From Sphingobium abikonense NBRC 16140 (GTDB lineage Bacteria > Pseudomonadota > Alphaproteobacteria > Sphingomonadales > Sphingomonadaceae), in the NCBI RefSeq assembly GCF_001598335.1, contig NZ_BCYT01000011.1:1-64000 (forward strand): 64,000 nt of DNA, read 5' to 3'. Below are positions 17,006 through 30,287 of this stretch, piece after piece (position 1 is the stretch's first letter; each line of letters begins with the position of its first letter). The notes under the pieces were generated by a model, which had not been told where the DNA came from, ran no database searches, and saw only the letters and a list, made by a program, of their open reading frames with translations. Both the position numbers and the translations under genes were made by a program.

Positions 17006-18402
17006 GCGTCGCCGTCACCGAGCAACTGGAGCGGTCGGAGGCGGCCCACGATCACGGCATTCCCTTCGGCGAAGCCGTCAAGGTGTGGGCGCGGATCGCA
17101 TCGCTGAGCTTCGGCGGTCCGGCCGGGCAGATCGCGGTGATGCACCGCATTCTCGTCGACGAGAAACGCTGGATCGGCGAGGAGCGGTTCCTGCACGCGC
17201 TCAACTATTGCATGTTGCTGCCCGGCCCCGAGGCGCAGCAGCTCGCCGCCTATATCGGCTGGCTTCTGCACAAGACCAAGGGCGGGCTGGTCGCGGGCGC
17301 GCTGTTCGTGCTGCCCGGCTTCCTCGCCATCCTGGCGTTGAGCTTCCTCTATGTGCTGCTTGGCGCTTCGCCGCTGGTCGAGGGGCTGTTCTTCGGCCTC
17401 AAGGCCGCGGTGCTGGCGGTAGTGATCCAGGCTGTGGTCCGGGTCGGCTCGCGCGCGCTCAGGAACAACGTCATGCGCGGGATCGCGGTCGCCGCCTTCG
17501 TCGCCATCTTTTTCCTCGATGCACCCTTTCCGCTGATCGTGCTGGCGGCCGCGCTTGGCGGTTATGTCGGCGGGCGCCTCGGGCTTCCTGCGTTCAAGAG
17601 CGGCGGCGGGCACGGCGCGGCGGGGGGCAATGTGGTCCATGACCGCGACACCGCGCTCGGCGAGGGGCTGCCCGACCATGCCCGCCCCAATCTCGCCTGG
17701 TCGCTCAAGATCACGGCGGCGCTGCTTGTCCTCTGGCTCGCGCCGGTCGCGGCGATGCTCGCGCTGCTCGGTCCCGACGACGTGTTCTCGCGCATCGCTG
17801 CCTTCTTCAGCCAGATGGCGGTGGTAACGTTCGGCGGCGCCTATGCGGTGCTGGCCTATGTCGCGCAGGAAGCGGTCGATACCTATGGCTGGCTCAAGCC
17901 CGGCGAAATGCTCGACGGGCTGGGCCTTGCCGAGTCCACGCCGGGTCCGCTCATCATGGTGACGCAGTTCGTCGGCTTCCTTGCGGCGTTCCGCGAATCT
18001 GGCGCCTTGCACCCGCTGGTCGCCGCGACCTTGGGGGCGATCCTCACGACCTGGGTGACGTTCGTGCCTTGCTTCCTGTGGATTTTCGCGGGTGCCCCCT
18101 TCGTCGAAACGCTGCGCGGCAACAGGGCGCTCTCTGGCGCGCTCGGCGCAATCACGGCCGCCGTGGTCGGCGTGATCCTCAACCTCGCGCTTTGGTTCGC
18201 CATCCACACATTGTTCGGTGAGGTGCGCGAGGTCGGTATCGCGGGCACGCGCTTCGAGGTGCCGGTTCTGGCTTCGCTCAACATCCCGGCACTGCTGCTG
18301 GCAGCGGTGGCCGCGATTGCCGTGTTCCGGTTCAAGGCCGGCATGATCCCGGTGCTGTTCGCCTGCGCCGGCCTCGGCGCGGCCTATGTCCTCCTCAGAT
18401 GA
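17002..18402 (+). CDS. chrA: Chromate efflux transporter ChrA
   Basis: 466 residues from the GTG at 17002, which overlaps the chrB stop. It is the long-chain ChrA form made of two homologous halves. The first has FGGPAGQIAVMH and LPGPEAQQLAAYIG; the second has FGGAYAVLAYVAQ and ESTPGPLIMVTQFVGFLAA. About ten or more membrane helices are visible. A histidine-containing hydrophilic loop (about 195-225) links the halves. ChrA exports chromate from the cytoplasm. Confidence 0.95.
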   Translation: MSVAVTEQLERSEAAHDHGIPFGEAVKVWARIASLSFGGPAGQIAVMHRILVDEKRWIGEERFLHALNYCMLLPGPEAQQLAAYIGWLLHKTKGGLVAGALFVLPGFLAILALSFLYVLLGASPLVEGLFFGLKAAVLAVVIQAVVRVGSRALRNNVMRGIAVAAFVAIFFLDAPFPLIVLAAALGGYVGGRLGLPAFKSGGGHGAAGGNVVHDRDTALGEGLPDHARPNLAWSLKITAALLVLWLAPVAAMLALLGPDDVFSRIAAFFSQMAVVTFGGAYAVLAYVAQEAVDTYGWLKPGEMLDGLGLAESTPGPLIMVTQFVGFLAAFRESGALHPLVAATLGAILTTWVTFVPCFLWIFAGAPFVETLRGNRALSGALGAITAAVVGVILNLALWFAIHTLFGEVREVGIAGTRFEVPVLASLNIPALLLAAVAAIAVFRFKAGMIPVLFACAGLGAAYVLLR

Positions 18403-18415
18403 ACGGAGAAGCCCG

Positions 18416-19141
18416 GTGACGGATGTATCGCGCAGATCGGCGGTGAAGGCCCTTGGGATGGGAGCAGTGGCAATGGCAGTGATGGACAGCGTCGAAGCAC
18501 AGGAACCCAGGGCAGCGCGGCCGCCGGCCTTTGCAGGCCAGCATCAGCCCAAGCCGCTCAAATTCGATCCCGCGAAGCTCGACGGGCTTTCGGAACGGCT
18601 CGTCAAATCGCATTGGGAGAACAACTATATCGGCTCGGTGCGAACGCTGAACATGATCGAGACCCGGCTGGCGGCCGCGCTCGCCGATCCCGACCTGCCG
18701 CCGGTCGTTTATGGCGGCCTCAAGCGCGAGGAGCTGCACCGCACCGGCTCGGTCGTGCTGCACGAGGTCTATTTCGACGGGCTGGGCGGCAACGGCCAGG
18801 CGGGCGGCGCGGTGCGCGAGGCGATCGCCGCCGCGTTCGGGTCGTTCGCCACCTGGGAAGCAGAGTTCCGCCGCACCGGCATGAGCCTCGCGGGCGGCTC
18901 GGGCTGGACGATCCTCGCCTATAATCTCCACACGCGCTCGCTCCACACCCATTGGGCCTGGGACCATATGCACGGCGCGGCGGCGGGTGTGCCACTGCTG
19001 GCGCTCGATATGTATGAGCACAGCTTCCACATGGACTTTGGCACGCAGGCCGCCAGATATATCGACGCCTGGTTCAAGAACCTCGATTGGGAAGCCGTCG
19101 ATCGCCGCTATGGGCAGGCGGCGGCGGCCGCGCGGAGCTGA
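18416..19141 (+). CDS. chrC: Fe/Mn superoxide dismutase (ChrC-like) of the chromate operon
   Basis: 241 residues from the GTG at 18416, preceded by GGAG at about 6-8 nt; an in-frame ATG at 18386 overlaps chrA. The SOD fold is clear: KSHWENNYIG near the N-terminus, GSGWTILAYN, and the metal-site motif LALDMYEHSFHMDFG. A leader with SRRSAVKALGMGAVAMAV resembles a twin-arginine signal, so the enzyme may act in the periplasm. In other bacteria chrC of the chrBAC operon is an iron SOD that counters superoxide made during chromate reduction. Confidence 0.88.
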   Translation: MTDVSRRSAVKALGMGAVAMAVMDSVEAQEPRAARPPAFAGQHQPKPLKFDPAKLDGLSERLVKSHWENNYIGSVRTLNMIETRLAAALADPDLPPVVYGGLKREELHRTGSVVLHEVYFDGLGGNGQAGGAVREAIAAAFGSFATWEAEFRRTGMSLAGGSGWTILAYNLHTRSLHTHWAWDHMHGAAAGVPLLALDMYEHSFHMDFGTQAARYIDAWFKNLDWEAVDRRYGQAAAAARS

Positions 19142-19197
19142 CCCCACGCATAACGGGGAATGGCCCGCATCGGGCGGGTGAACTTGGGCTTTCCTTT

Positions 19198-19212
19198 TGC
19201 GAATAATTCGCA
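19198..19212. promoter_or_regulatory. 15-bp perfect palindrome upstream of the HupE operon
   Basis: TGCGAAT-A-ATTCGCA lies about 60 bp after the chrC stop and 83 bp before the His-rich gene. It is the only clear dyad in this gap and is a good operator candidate for a metal-responsive repressor (ArsR- or TetR-like); the regulator is not identified. Confidence 0.5.
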
Positions 19213-19294
19213 GATAAAGGCCGAAGCCTCGGCGGGATCACAGGATTCGTGCCGACCCGTCTCGCCGGAAAGAAAGGCCGCATCCGACCCTGCC

Positions 19295-19621
19295 ATGCTG
19301 ATCGTCCGGCTGCTTTCTTTGTTGTTCGTTCTGACGCTGGCCTTCTCCCACGGCGGTCCGGTGGCGTCGGTCAGCCACGATCATGTCGTAGCGGCCGAAC
19401 ATCATCACGCTGAGCATGGCCATAGCCATAGCGATGCGCCCGATGCCGATCATGAATCGGACGGGACCAGCGCCCATGTTCATCTGCTCGTCGACCGGCT
19501 CGCCCATGCAGCGCCGGTCCCGGCGACGAGGCTCGACCGAGCGCCCCGGCACTGGCCGCACAACCAACCGCAACTGCCTTCAGCCGTTCTCGCGCCGCTG
19601 CTCGAACCGCCCGCCGCCTGA
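19295..19621 (+). CDS. Small His-rich secreted protein (CzcI-like)
   Basis: 108 residues from the ATG at 19295. The hydrophobic start MLIVRLLSLLFVLTLAFSHG is a signal peptide or anchor. A dense metal-binding stretch follows: SHDHVVAAEHHHAEHGHSHS. A second part, TSAHVHLLVDRL, adds further histidines. Similar small proteins sit at the head of czc operons and are thought to sense or buffer periplasmic metal. This one leads the HupE gene by 111 bp. Two further proteins of the type occur in the window. Confidence 0.6.
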   Translation: MLIVRLLSLLFVLTLAFSHGGPVASVSHDHVVAAEHHHAEHGHSHSDAPDADHESDGTSAHVHLLVDRLAHAAPVPATRLDRAPRHWPHNQPQLPSAVLAPLLEPPAA

Positions 19622-19732
19622 GCCTGGCTGCGGCAGCCGCCGCATGAACACGGTGCGGGCCTGTCCCGCGCCGTTTCCCCAGGCATGTGCCGGCGGGCTG
19701 CTTGCCCGTCCGGCGCCCAGGAAAGTCATATC

Positions 19733-20452
19733 ATGTATCCATTCCGGGCCAGACCCTCGGCGCTCGGCCGCACGGTTCTTCTTGCCCTGATGGCCTTCTC
19801 CTTCGCTGGCGCGGCTTTCGCGCATGGCGTTGCAGAGGGCGATCAGGGCTATATCGAGCAGACGAGCGGGCCGCAGATCAGCGCGTTCCTCTATCTCGGC
19901 GCCAAGCATATGGTGACGGGCTACGATCACCTGCTGTTCCTGTTCGGCGTCATCTTCTTCCTCTACCGGATGAAGGATGTCGCCGCCTATGTGACGCTGT
20001 TCGCCATCGGCCACTCGACGACGCTGAGCGCGGGCGTCCTCATGGGCACAAATGTCAGCGCCCATCTGGTCGATGCGATCATCGGCCTGTCGGTCGTTTA
20101 CAAGGCGCTCGACAATCTCGGCGCGTTCCAGCGATGGTTCGGCGTCCAGCCCAATACCAAGGCGGCGGTGCTGATCTTCGGCCTGTTCCACGGCTTCGGC
20201 CTGGCGACCAAGCTGCAAGACTTCTCGCTCTCCTCGGACGGCCTGATCGTCAATCTCCTCTCGTTCAATGTCGGCGTCGAGATCGGCCAGATCCTCGCCC
20301 TCGCCGCCATCCTTATCGTCATGGGCTATTGGCGGCGCACGCGCAGCTTCTCGGCCCATGCCTTCACCGCCAACGTCCTGCTGATGACCGCCGGCTTCGT
20401 GCTCACCGGCTATCAGCTTGCGGGCTATGCTCTGGAAGGAGCCGCATCATGA
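19733..20452 (+). CDS. HupE/UreJ-family membrane protein
   Basis: 239 residues; ATG at 19733 after AGGAAAG. A cleavable signal (SFAGAAFA-HG) is followed by GAKHMVTGYDHLLFLFGVIF, the hallmark HupE/UreJ motif with conserved His and Asp. Further motifs are FAIGHSTTLSAGVL and LFGLFHGFGLATKL. At least six membrane helices are visible. HupE proteins transport nickel or related ions in hydrogenase operons. In sphingomonads this variant usually accompanies czc genes, so it may handle a divalent metal here. Confidence 0.85.
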   Translation: MYPFRARPSALGRTVLLALMAFSFAGAAFAHGVAEGDQGYIEQTSGPQISAFLYLGAKHMVTGYDHLLFLFGVIFFLYRMKDVAAYVTLFAIGHSTTLSAGVLMGTNVSAHLVDAIIGLSVVYKALDNLGAFQRWFGVQPNTKAAVLIFGLFHGFGLATKLQDFSLSSDGLIVNLLSFNVGVEIGQILALAAILIVMGYWRRTRSFSAHAFTANVLLMTAGFVLTGYQLAGYALEGAAS

Positions 20453-21042
20453 CCCAAGTTCCGCAACCCGGCATCGGCGAGTTGCCGAGCCTGCGCCAGC
20501 TCAACCGCGCGACCCTGATCGCGTTCGGCGCCGCCGCCGTCATCCTCGTGACGACCGTGCTTCCGGCCGAATATGGCGTCGATCCCACCGGCGTCGGCCG
20601 CTTGCTCGGGCTGACCGAGATGGGCGAGACCAAGCAGGCCGACGCCGCAAGCCATGCCGCCCCGGCGCCGCCCGCGGTCGCGGCGCCCGCCGCCTCGCCG
20701 ACGCCCGCCCTGAAGGCCGGGGAACCCGTCGAGGTGACGCTGACCCTCGCCCCCAATGAGGGCCGCGAGGTCAAGGCGACCATGAAGGCGGGCGGCGAGT
20801 TCGACTATCGCTGGGCAACCGACGGGCCGGAGGTACGGTTCGAGCTGCACGGCGAGCAGACCGGCGCCGCCGAGGGCGATTATACCAGCTATGAGAAAGG
20901 CAGCTCGGCGGGCGCATCGGGCAAGTTCCGCGCGCCCTTCGACGGCACGCATGGCTGGTATTGGCGCAGCCGCACCGACCGGCCCGTCACCATCACCGTC
21001 ACCGCTACCGGTGACTTCGAGAAATTCGCCGCGCTTCCCTGA
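20449..21042 (+). CDS. Single-pass membrane-anchor protein ("transmembrane anchor" family)
   Basis: 197 residues starting with an ATGA overlap to hupE. One membrane segment (about 22-42, RATLIAFGAAAVILVTTVLP) is followed by an Ala/Pro-rich linker (about 67-85). A periplasmic beta-rich domain then carries EVTLTLAPNEGREVKATMKA, YRWATDGPEVRFELHG and FDGTHGWYWRSRTDRPVTIT. The family has no assigned function to my knowledge. Strict coupling to HupE suggests a partner subunit or anchor. Confidence 0.75.
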   Translation: MTQVPQPGIGELPSLRQLNRATLIAFGAAAVILVTTVLPAEYGVDPTGVGRLLGLTEMGETKQADAASHAAPAPPAVAAPAASPTPALKAGEPVEVTLTLAPNEGREVKATMKAGGEFDYRWATDGPEVRFELHGEQTGAAEGDYTSYEKGSSAGASGKFRAPFDGTHGWYWRSRTDRPVTITVTATGDFEKFAALP

Positions 21043-21072
21043 CATCTCACTTCATTCTGAAAGGACATCACC

Positions 21073-21402
21073 ATGCGTATTGCACTGATCGCTCTTGCCG
21101 CCTTCGCGCTCCACGCCGGCGCCGCGCTCGCCCATCCCGATCATGACGACGAGGAGCAGGAGGCCCGCACGCCCCAGCAGACCGCCCGCGACAATGTGAT
21201 CCGGCTCGTCAGCCAGGCGAAGCTGCCGGCGAGCTGGTCGCGGGCAACCGTGGCGGGCACGCGCGAGCGGACCAGCCGGGGCCAGCACCAGACGATCGTG
21301 ACCTTCCGCAACGACGCGGAATCCGATCCGGCACGCAAACTGTTCCATGTCGTGTTGACGACGGACGGCGCGTTCGTTTCGGGCGACTTCCGCCAGCCCT
21401 GA
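21073..21402 (+). CDS. DUF6488-like small secreted protein
   Basis: 109 residues. A signal peptide ends at AALA-HPDHDDEE, leaving a mature His/Asp/Glu N-terminus that could bind metal. The rest is a compact domain (NVIRLVSQAKLPASWSRATV, HQTIVTFRNDAESDPARKLF, HVVLTTDGAFVSGDF). It matches the DUF6488 family from memory. It ends the plus-strand operon His-rich/hupE/anchor/DUF6488, directly before the shared terminator. Confidence 0.7.
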   Translation: MRIALIALAAFALHAGAALAHPDHDDEEQEARTPQQTARDNVIRLVSQAKLPASWSRATVAGTRERTSRGQHQTIVTFRNDAESDPARKLFHVVLTTDGAFVSGDFRQP

Positions 21403-21409
21403 TCCTCAA

Positions 21410-21439
21410 GGGACGCCGGGGCTATTCCCCCGGCGTCCC
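21410..21439. terminator. Bidirectional terminator between two convergent metal operons
   Basis: A perfect 12-bp GC-rich stem, GGGACGCCGGGG (21410-21421) with its complement ending at 21439, and a 6-nt loop. It sits in the 42 bp between the stops of the DUF6488 gene and the convergent MFS gene. It could serve both strands; no strong U-run is present. Confidence 0.75.
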
Positions 21440-21444
21440 TATGC

Positions 21445-22776
21445 CTAGCGGATCGGCCAATGTGGATGCAGCTCGTCGATCATGAACGCATGGGCGGCGC
21501 GGCCTTCCGGATGGCCTTCGACCAAATGAGGATGACCCGGCGGCAAACCGTCATGGTCATGCGCCACCACTTCGGGGTCGTCCCTCGGCCAGATCATGAA
21601 CGCGGTAATGGTGCCAAGCAGCCCCAATATGGCGGCGGCCGCGAACGCGAGGCCCATGCCGCCCAGCGCGCCGGTCTGGCCGGCGAGCGGATAGGCGACG
21701 AGCCAGCACAGATGGCTGAGCGCGAACTGCGCGGCGAACAGGGCTGGGCGATCTTCCGCGCCCGACGAGCGGCGCAGCAGGCGCCCACCCGGCGTGATGC
21801 TCGCCGAATAGGCGATACCGAGCACCAGCCAGCCCGCGAGGATCACGCCCCAGTAACCAGGTGCGGCATGGCCGCCCCATGAGACGGCCAGCGCCGCCAG
21901 CGCCAGCGTCATCGCGGCAGCCGCCGACAGCATCACCGTCCGGTCGGGCAGCTTGTCGAGCAGGCGTGGCAGCAACAGCGCGGCTAGCATCGAGCCGCCG
22001 CCGAACGCGGCGAGCGTGATCGCTACCGCGCTTTGCCCGCGCCCGAGCGCCGCCTGCACCAGCACCGGCGTATTGACGATCACCATCGCGCTCGCGGCGG
22101 CGGCGGCGAGCGTCACCGCGAGCAGCCCGCGCAACCGGGGCGTCTTGAGATAGAGCCGGGCGCCCCGCGTCGTGTTGTCGTAGATGCCGCCCTTCGGTTT
22201 GGCGGCGGAGCGCGGCAGCACCGTGGTCAGCACCAGCAGCGCCGAGCAGGCGAACCCGATTGCGGTGCCCGAGAACAGCCAGTGGAAGTTCATCACCGTC
22301 AGCAGCGCGGCGGCGAGCATCGGGCTGGTCAGGCTCTCCATGTCGTAGGCAAGCCGCGAGAGCGACAGCGCGTTGGTATAGTCCTTCTCTTCGGGCAGCA
22401 CATCGGGGATGGTGGCCTGGAAGGTCGGCGTGAACCCGGCCGAGGCCGATTGCAGCACGAAGATCAGCACATAGACCTGCCAGACCTGATCGACGAACGG
22501 CAGCGCGAGCGCCACCAGTCCGCGGATCACGTCCATCGCGACGAGGAAGCTGCGGCGCGGCAGGCGGCTCGCATAGGCGCCGACGATGGGAGCGACGCCG
22601 ATATAGGCGACCATCTTGATCGCCATCGCGGTGCCGAGCACCGCGCCCGCATCGGCCCCGGCGATGTCATAGGCAAGCAGGCCGAGCGCGACCGTGGCGA
22701 GGCCGGTGCCGACTAGCGCGATGACCTGCGCCAGGAACAGATGGCGATAGGTGCGATTGGCGAGAACCGAAAGCAT
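21445..22776 (-). CDS. MFS transporter with His-rich C-terminal tail
   Basis: 443 residues from the ATG at 22776 (AAGGA 8 nt upstream). About twelve membrane helices; the N-terminal LANRTYRHLFLAQVIALVGT and the loop YASRLPRRSFLVAMDVIRG are typical of MFS drug/metal exporters. The cytoplasmic tail has a run of histidines (VAHDHDGLPPGHPHLVEGHP, then HPHW). It is the last gene of the minus-strand czc operon, 61 bp after czcA. Tail and context point to metal export, perhaps Ni or Co; substrate not established. Confidence 0.82.
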   Translation of the reverse strand: MLSVLANRTYRHLFLAQVIALVGTGLATVALGLLAYDIAGADAGAVLGTAMAIKMVAYIGVAPIVGAYASRLPRRSFLVAMDVIRGLVALALPFVDQVWQVYVLIFVLQSASAGFTPTFQATIPDVLPEEKDYTNALSLSRLAYDMESLTSPMLAAALLTVMNFHWLFSGTAIGFACSALLVLTTVLPRSAAKPKGGIYDNTTRGARLYLKTPRLRGLLAVTLAAAAASAMVIVNTPVLVQAALGRGQSAVAITLAAFGGGSMLAALLLPRLLDKLPDRTVMLSAAAAMTLALAALAVSWGGHAAPGYWGVILAGWLVLGIAYSASITPGGRLLRRSSGAEDRPALFAAQFALSHLCWLVAYPLAGQTGALGGMGLAFAAAAILGLLGTITAFMIWPRDDPEVVAHDHDGLPPGHPHLVEGHPEGRAAHAFMIDELHPHWPIR

Positions 22777-22836
22777 GGCGGATGTCCTTGGTGGGTCCGC
22801 TCCCATGCGCGCTCGGCGCATGGGAGCGGCATGGGG

Positions 22837-27279
<4,443 letters not shown>

Positions 27280-27280
<1 letters not shown>

Positions 27281-28560
27281 CAGCGGTTCTCCGCGCTGGC
27301 AAGAAGGGGAGCGTGGCGGCCGGTCAGCCGGTCGAGACGGACGCCCGCGAGGTGGAAGCGGCGCAGCAGCTCGACCCGTCGCGAGCGCGCATCGGTCAGG
27401 GCTTGGCTCGCCTGGTTGATTTCGAGGAAGGTGAAGGCCGTCCCGCCGCGCGCAAAGCCGTCCTGCACCAGCACCAACGCGCGCTCGGCGCTCGGCAGCA
27501 CCTCGCGGTCGATCCGGGCGATCTCGGTGGCAAGCGCTGCACGCTCGGGCACGAGCCGGTCGATGTCGCGGCGGATTTGCGCCCGCGCCACCGCGATCTC
27601 GGCCTCGGCCGCCTCGGCGTCGGCATTGGCGCGCGCGACATTGCCGCGATTTGCGGCGCGGCTCCCGAGCGGGATCGAGCCGCCGACCATGATCGCCACG
27701 TCATTGCCTTGCCCGAAGTGGCGCAGGCCTACGCGCGCGGTCGGGTCGGAGACATTGCCGGTCTCGGCGAGCCGGACCCGCGCACCCGCCGCATCACGCT
27801 CGGCTGCGAGCAGGGCAAGGTCCGGGCTGTCATCGTCCGATGTCATCGCCGCGTTCACGATGGCGAAGGGCGCCGTATCGAGGCTGTAATCGCTACCGCC
27901 ACCCCACCAGGATGCGAGCGTGGCGCGCGCGATGCGGGCGTTCTCGCGCGCCTGGTCGAGCGCGATCCGAGCTTGCGCCACGGCGGTTCTCGCCCGCTCG
28001 CCCGCGAACAGCGGATCGAGCGCACGGCCCACGCGCCGGGCGGTTTCCGCTTCGACGCGCTGGGCGGCGGCGAGCCGCTGCTGCGCGATCGGAATCGCCG
28101 CCTCGGCCGCCAGCGCCTCGACCCACGCGGCCTGGACCTGCGCCATGAGATCGAGCATCCGCAGGCGATTGCGTGTCGAGGTCGCGTCGAGATCGGAACG
28201 GGCGGCGCCAATCCGTGCCTCGCGCTTGCCGCCGCGTTCCCAGGTGCGTTCATACCAGGCCGTGGTCTGGGAGCGATCGACCGGTGAATAGGGGCCGGTG
28301 CCCATGAAATCCTCGACATCGACGCCGATAACATCGCGCGGCCGCACGTCGGCCTGGGTGATGGCGGCATCGGCCGCCCGGAGCCGCGCGGCATTGGCCG
28401 CAACGGAAGGATCGCCGGACGCGACGCGCGACAACGCATCGGACAGGCTGAGGGTCTGCGCCGCGCCGATCGAAGGCGCGGACAATGTGGCCAGCGCTGC
28501 GCTTATCGCAAGCGTGCGCCGCAGACGCGCCGATGGGCGCGCAACAAGAAGGGAAAACAT
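27280..28560 (-). CDS. czcC: CzcC-type outer-membrane efflux protein
   Basis: 426 residues, OEP/TolC family. A signal peptide ends near APSIGAAQ. Two repeats of the coiled-coil helix pattern are visible, each beginning like SLSDALSRVASGDPSVAANA. The barrel segment VGLRHFGQGNDVAIMVGGSI with PLGSRAANRGNVARA is characteristic. It supplies the outer-membrane exit duct of this Czc pump. Confidence 0.9.
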
Positions 28561-28619
28561 GACAGAGACGGCCTCACGAGCAGGCGTGGCAGATGCCGCG
28601 CCTCATGTGACGCGGCGGC

Positions 28620-29033
28620 TCAGCTTGGGATCGCGAGGCTCTTGGGAGGTCGTTCGGGGCCGGAAATGCGCAAGCTTGGTGTCTGGTTATCCGGCGCAAA
28701 CCCATGCAGCGCGCCGGACAAGACGAGTTGAGCAGCCTCCGCTGCAGCCGTCACCGGTACAGCCGATCCGCCATCGCCATGATGGTGATGGCTGCCGGGC
28801 AGATGGTCGGCCGGATCTTTGTCGCCGGGTTGGGGCGCGTGATGATCGTCGGCATGGTCTTGTATGATGGAAGTTTCGCTGAACAAGGAATGGTCGTGTT
28901 CGAACGAAACACCCGGCGCATGCTGGATCTTGTCGATAGACGTGGAGAGCGAGGTGCCGGCGAAGACGACGGCCAAGGCGATACAAAGCATCGCCCAAAA
29001 CCGGTTCGCGAGGAAGAGCCTCGAAATGCGCAT
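28620..29033 (-). CDS. CzcI-like His-rich secreted protein
   Basis: 137 residues from the ATG at 29033; an upstream in-frame TTG at 29069 is less likely. An N-terminal hydrophobic segment (FWAMLCIALAVVFAGTSLST) is followed by FEHDHSLFSETSIIQDHADD, HHAPQ and LPGSHHHHGDGG. It heads the czcCBA-MFS operon, 59 bp upstream of czcC. In Cupriavidus, czcI at this position modulates metal induction. By analogy it may buffer or sense periplasmic Zn, Co or Cd. Confidence 0.65.
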   Translation of the reverse strand: MRISRLFLANRFWAMLCIALAVVFAGTSLSTSIDKIQHAPGVSFEHDHSLFSETSIIQDHADDHHAPQPGDKDPADHLPGSHHHHGDGGSAVPVTAAAEAAQLVLSGALHGFAPDNQTPSLRISGPERPPKSLAIPS

Positions 29034-29096
29034 GGATGGGGTTCTAGCCGGTGAAGGGCGGTGGCTCAATCAGGAACTACTTCCCACGACATGGAA

Positions 29097-30287
29097 TCAG
29101 ATTTGGCCGGTGGAACGGTTAAATTTGGTTTGTTCGTTGGACGATGAATGCGCGAATGCGTTGCGTATCGCTCGATGCGCCGCTTCCAGCTTTGAGATCA
29201 TGAACCGGCGAGCCATTCGCTCTCGTGCGGCTTTGATCTGAAGGATAAAGGCGGAAGACCAGTGGCCGTCTGCCATCAGCAAGCGATCGAGCCCGCCGCG
29301 ATCTGTCCTGGCTATGAACTTTTCGATCGCTGGCGGTGCTTCAGGACCAAAAAGCGCGGCACCTACATCGGGATTGGTTTCGATGATGCCGCAAGCGGCG
29401 GCAAGCAGGCACCGGCGCAGGAGCGGCGATGCGGTGGCCAGCGGGTTGCGAGTGTCGCTCGAATAGAATTGGAGACCGATGTAACCGGGCGTCATCGCAT
29501 CGCACGCGAAATCGTTCAGCGCGATATTCCGTGTCCTGCACCACCAATATTCGTCGTTTGGCGGCTTCTTGGTCAGGAGGCTGCAAACGTCTCGAACCTC
29601 GTTGAGGAGTTGGCCGGCCGACGTGAAGTTGAAGCGGAACTGGTCAGGGGTCCTACCCCTAATCGCGCCCATGCATTGCTGCTCGAACGCAATGATATGA
29701 TCCCAGCGGACCAGGGTATCCTTCCCGGCATAAAGGGCCGGCGCCGAGGTTCTTTCCATCGGTTGCCAGCAGGCTTCGCAAATCATCCGCAGCGGACCGC
29801 GCGCGGGCATCGCAAATCGCCATGTCCGCGACCCGCAACTATTGCAACGATCCTCCAGCGGCCAGCGGTGCCGATGGCAAAAGCCCACGGCGGCCAGCAC
29901 CCACTGACGCCGGACGTGTGCTGGCCGGTCGGATGCGAAATCTTCCGCGAGACACCGGCTGCACCAACTGACGTGCAACCGTGGTATCGGGATCAGCCCC
30001 GTAGAACTGGCTGACCCTGGGAGGTGTTCCCAGGCCAGAAAATCGGGCGGCAAAGCGGGATAATGTTTCGCGAGACTATGTTCGACCAAGCACGCTGCCG
30101 ACACGTTGAGGTCGTCGGCAGTCGCATTGATCCAGGCCATTGTCGGGCGAATATCCGGGTGGCGCCAGTCGCCCATGCGATCTCGGACAGCCTTTGGCGC
30201 CGGTAGCCCTCGCCCTCGGCGGGAATGGCGCTGACGCGCGTGCCAGGACGTCAGCAGTTCGTCAGCGAAAGGATATTCATGCCGCAC
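29097..30287 (-). CDS. tniQ: TniQ family transposition protein
   Basis: 396 residues from the GTG at 30287, overlapping the tniB stop by 11 nt. The N-terminus (FADELLTSWHARQRHSRRG) is typical of TniQ. Zinc-finger ligands follow: SWCSRCLAEDF, FCHRHRWPLEDRCNSCG and MICEACW. TniQ/TnsD-like proteins help choose the insertion target. It closes the tniA-tniB-tniQ operon and ends 64 bp before the czc operon's first gene. Confidence 0.88.
   Translation of the reverse strand: MRHEYPFADELLTSWHARQRHSRRGRGLPAPKAVRDRMGDWRHPDIRPTMAWINATADDLNVSAACLVEHSLAKHYPALPPDFLAWEHLPGSASSTGLIPIPRLHVSWCSRCLAEDFASDRPAHVRRQWVLAAVGFCHRHRWPLEDRCNSCGSRTWRFAMPARGPLRMICEACWQPMERTSAPALYAGKDTLVRWDHIIAFEQQCMGAIRGRTPDQFRFNFTSAGQLLNEVRDVCSLLTKKPPNDEYWWCRTRNIALNDFACDAMTPGYIGLQFYSSDTRNPLATASPLLRRCLLAAACGIIETNPDVGAALFGPEAPPAIEKFIARTDRGGLDRLLMADGHWSSAFILQIKAARERMARRFMISKLEAAHRAIRNAFAHSSSNEQTKFNRSTGQI

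Noticed and set aside
16605..18207. Long frames overlapping chrB and chrA in other frames and strands
   Set aside because: Arginine/glycine-rich shadows of high-GC coding sequence; the chrB and chrA frames carry the conserved motifs.
29080..29095. CGACA near the tniQ end as a transposon terminus
   Set aside because: Read inward it gives the wrong orientation for a TGT end, and it does not match the dyad near tniA.
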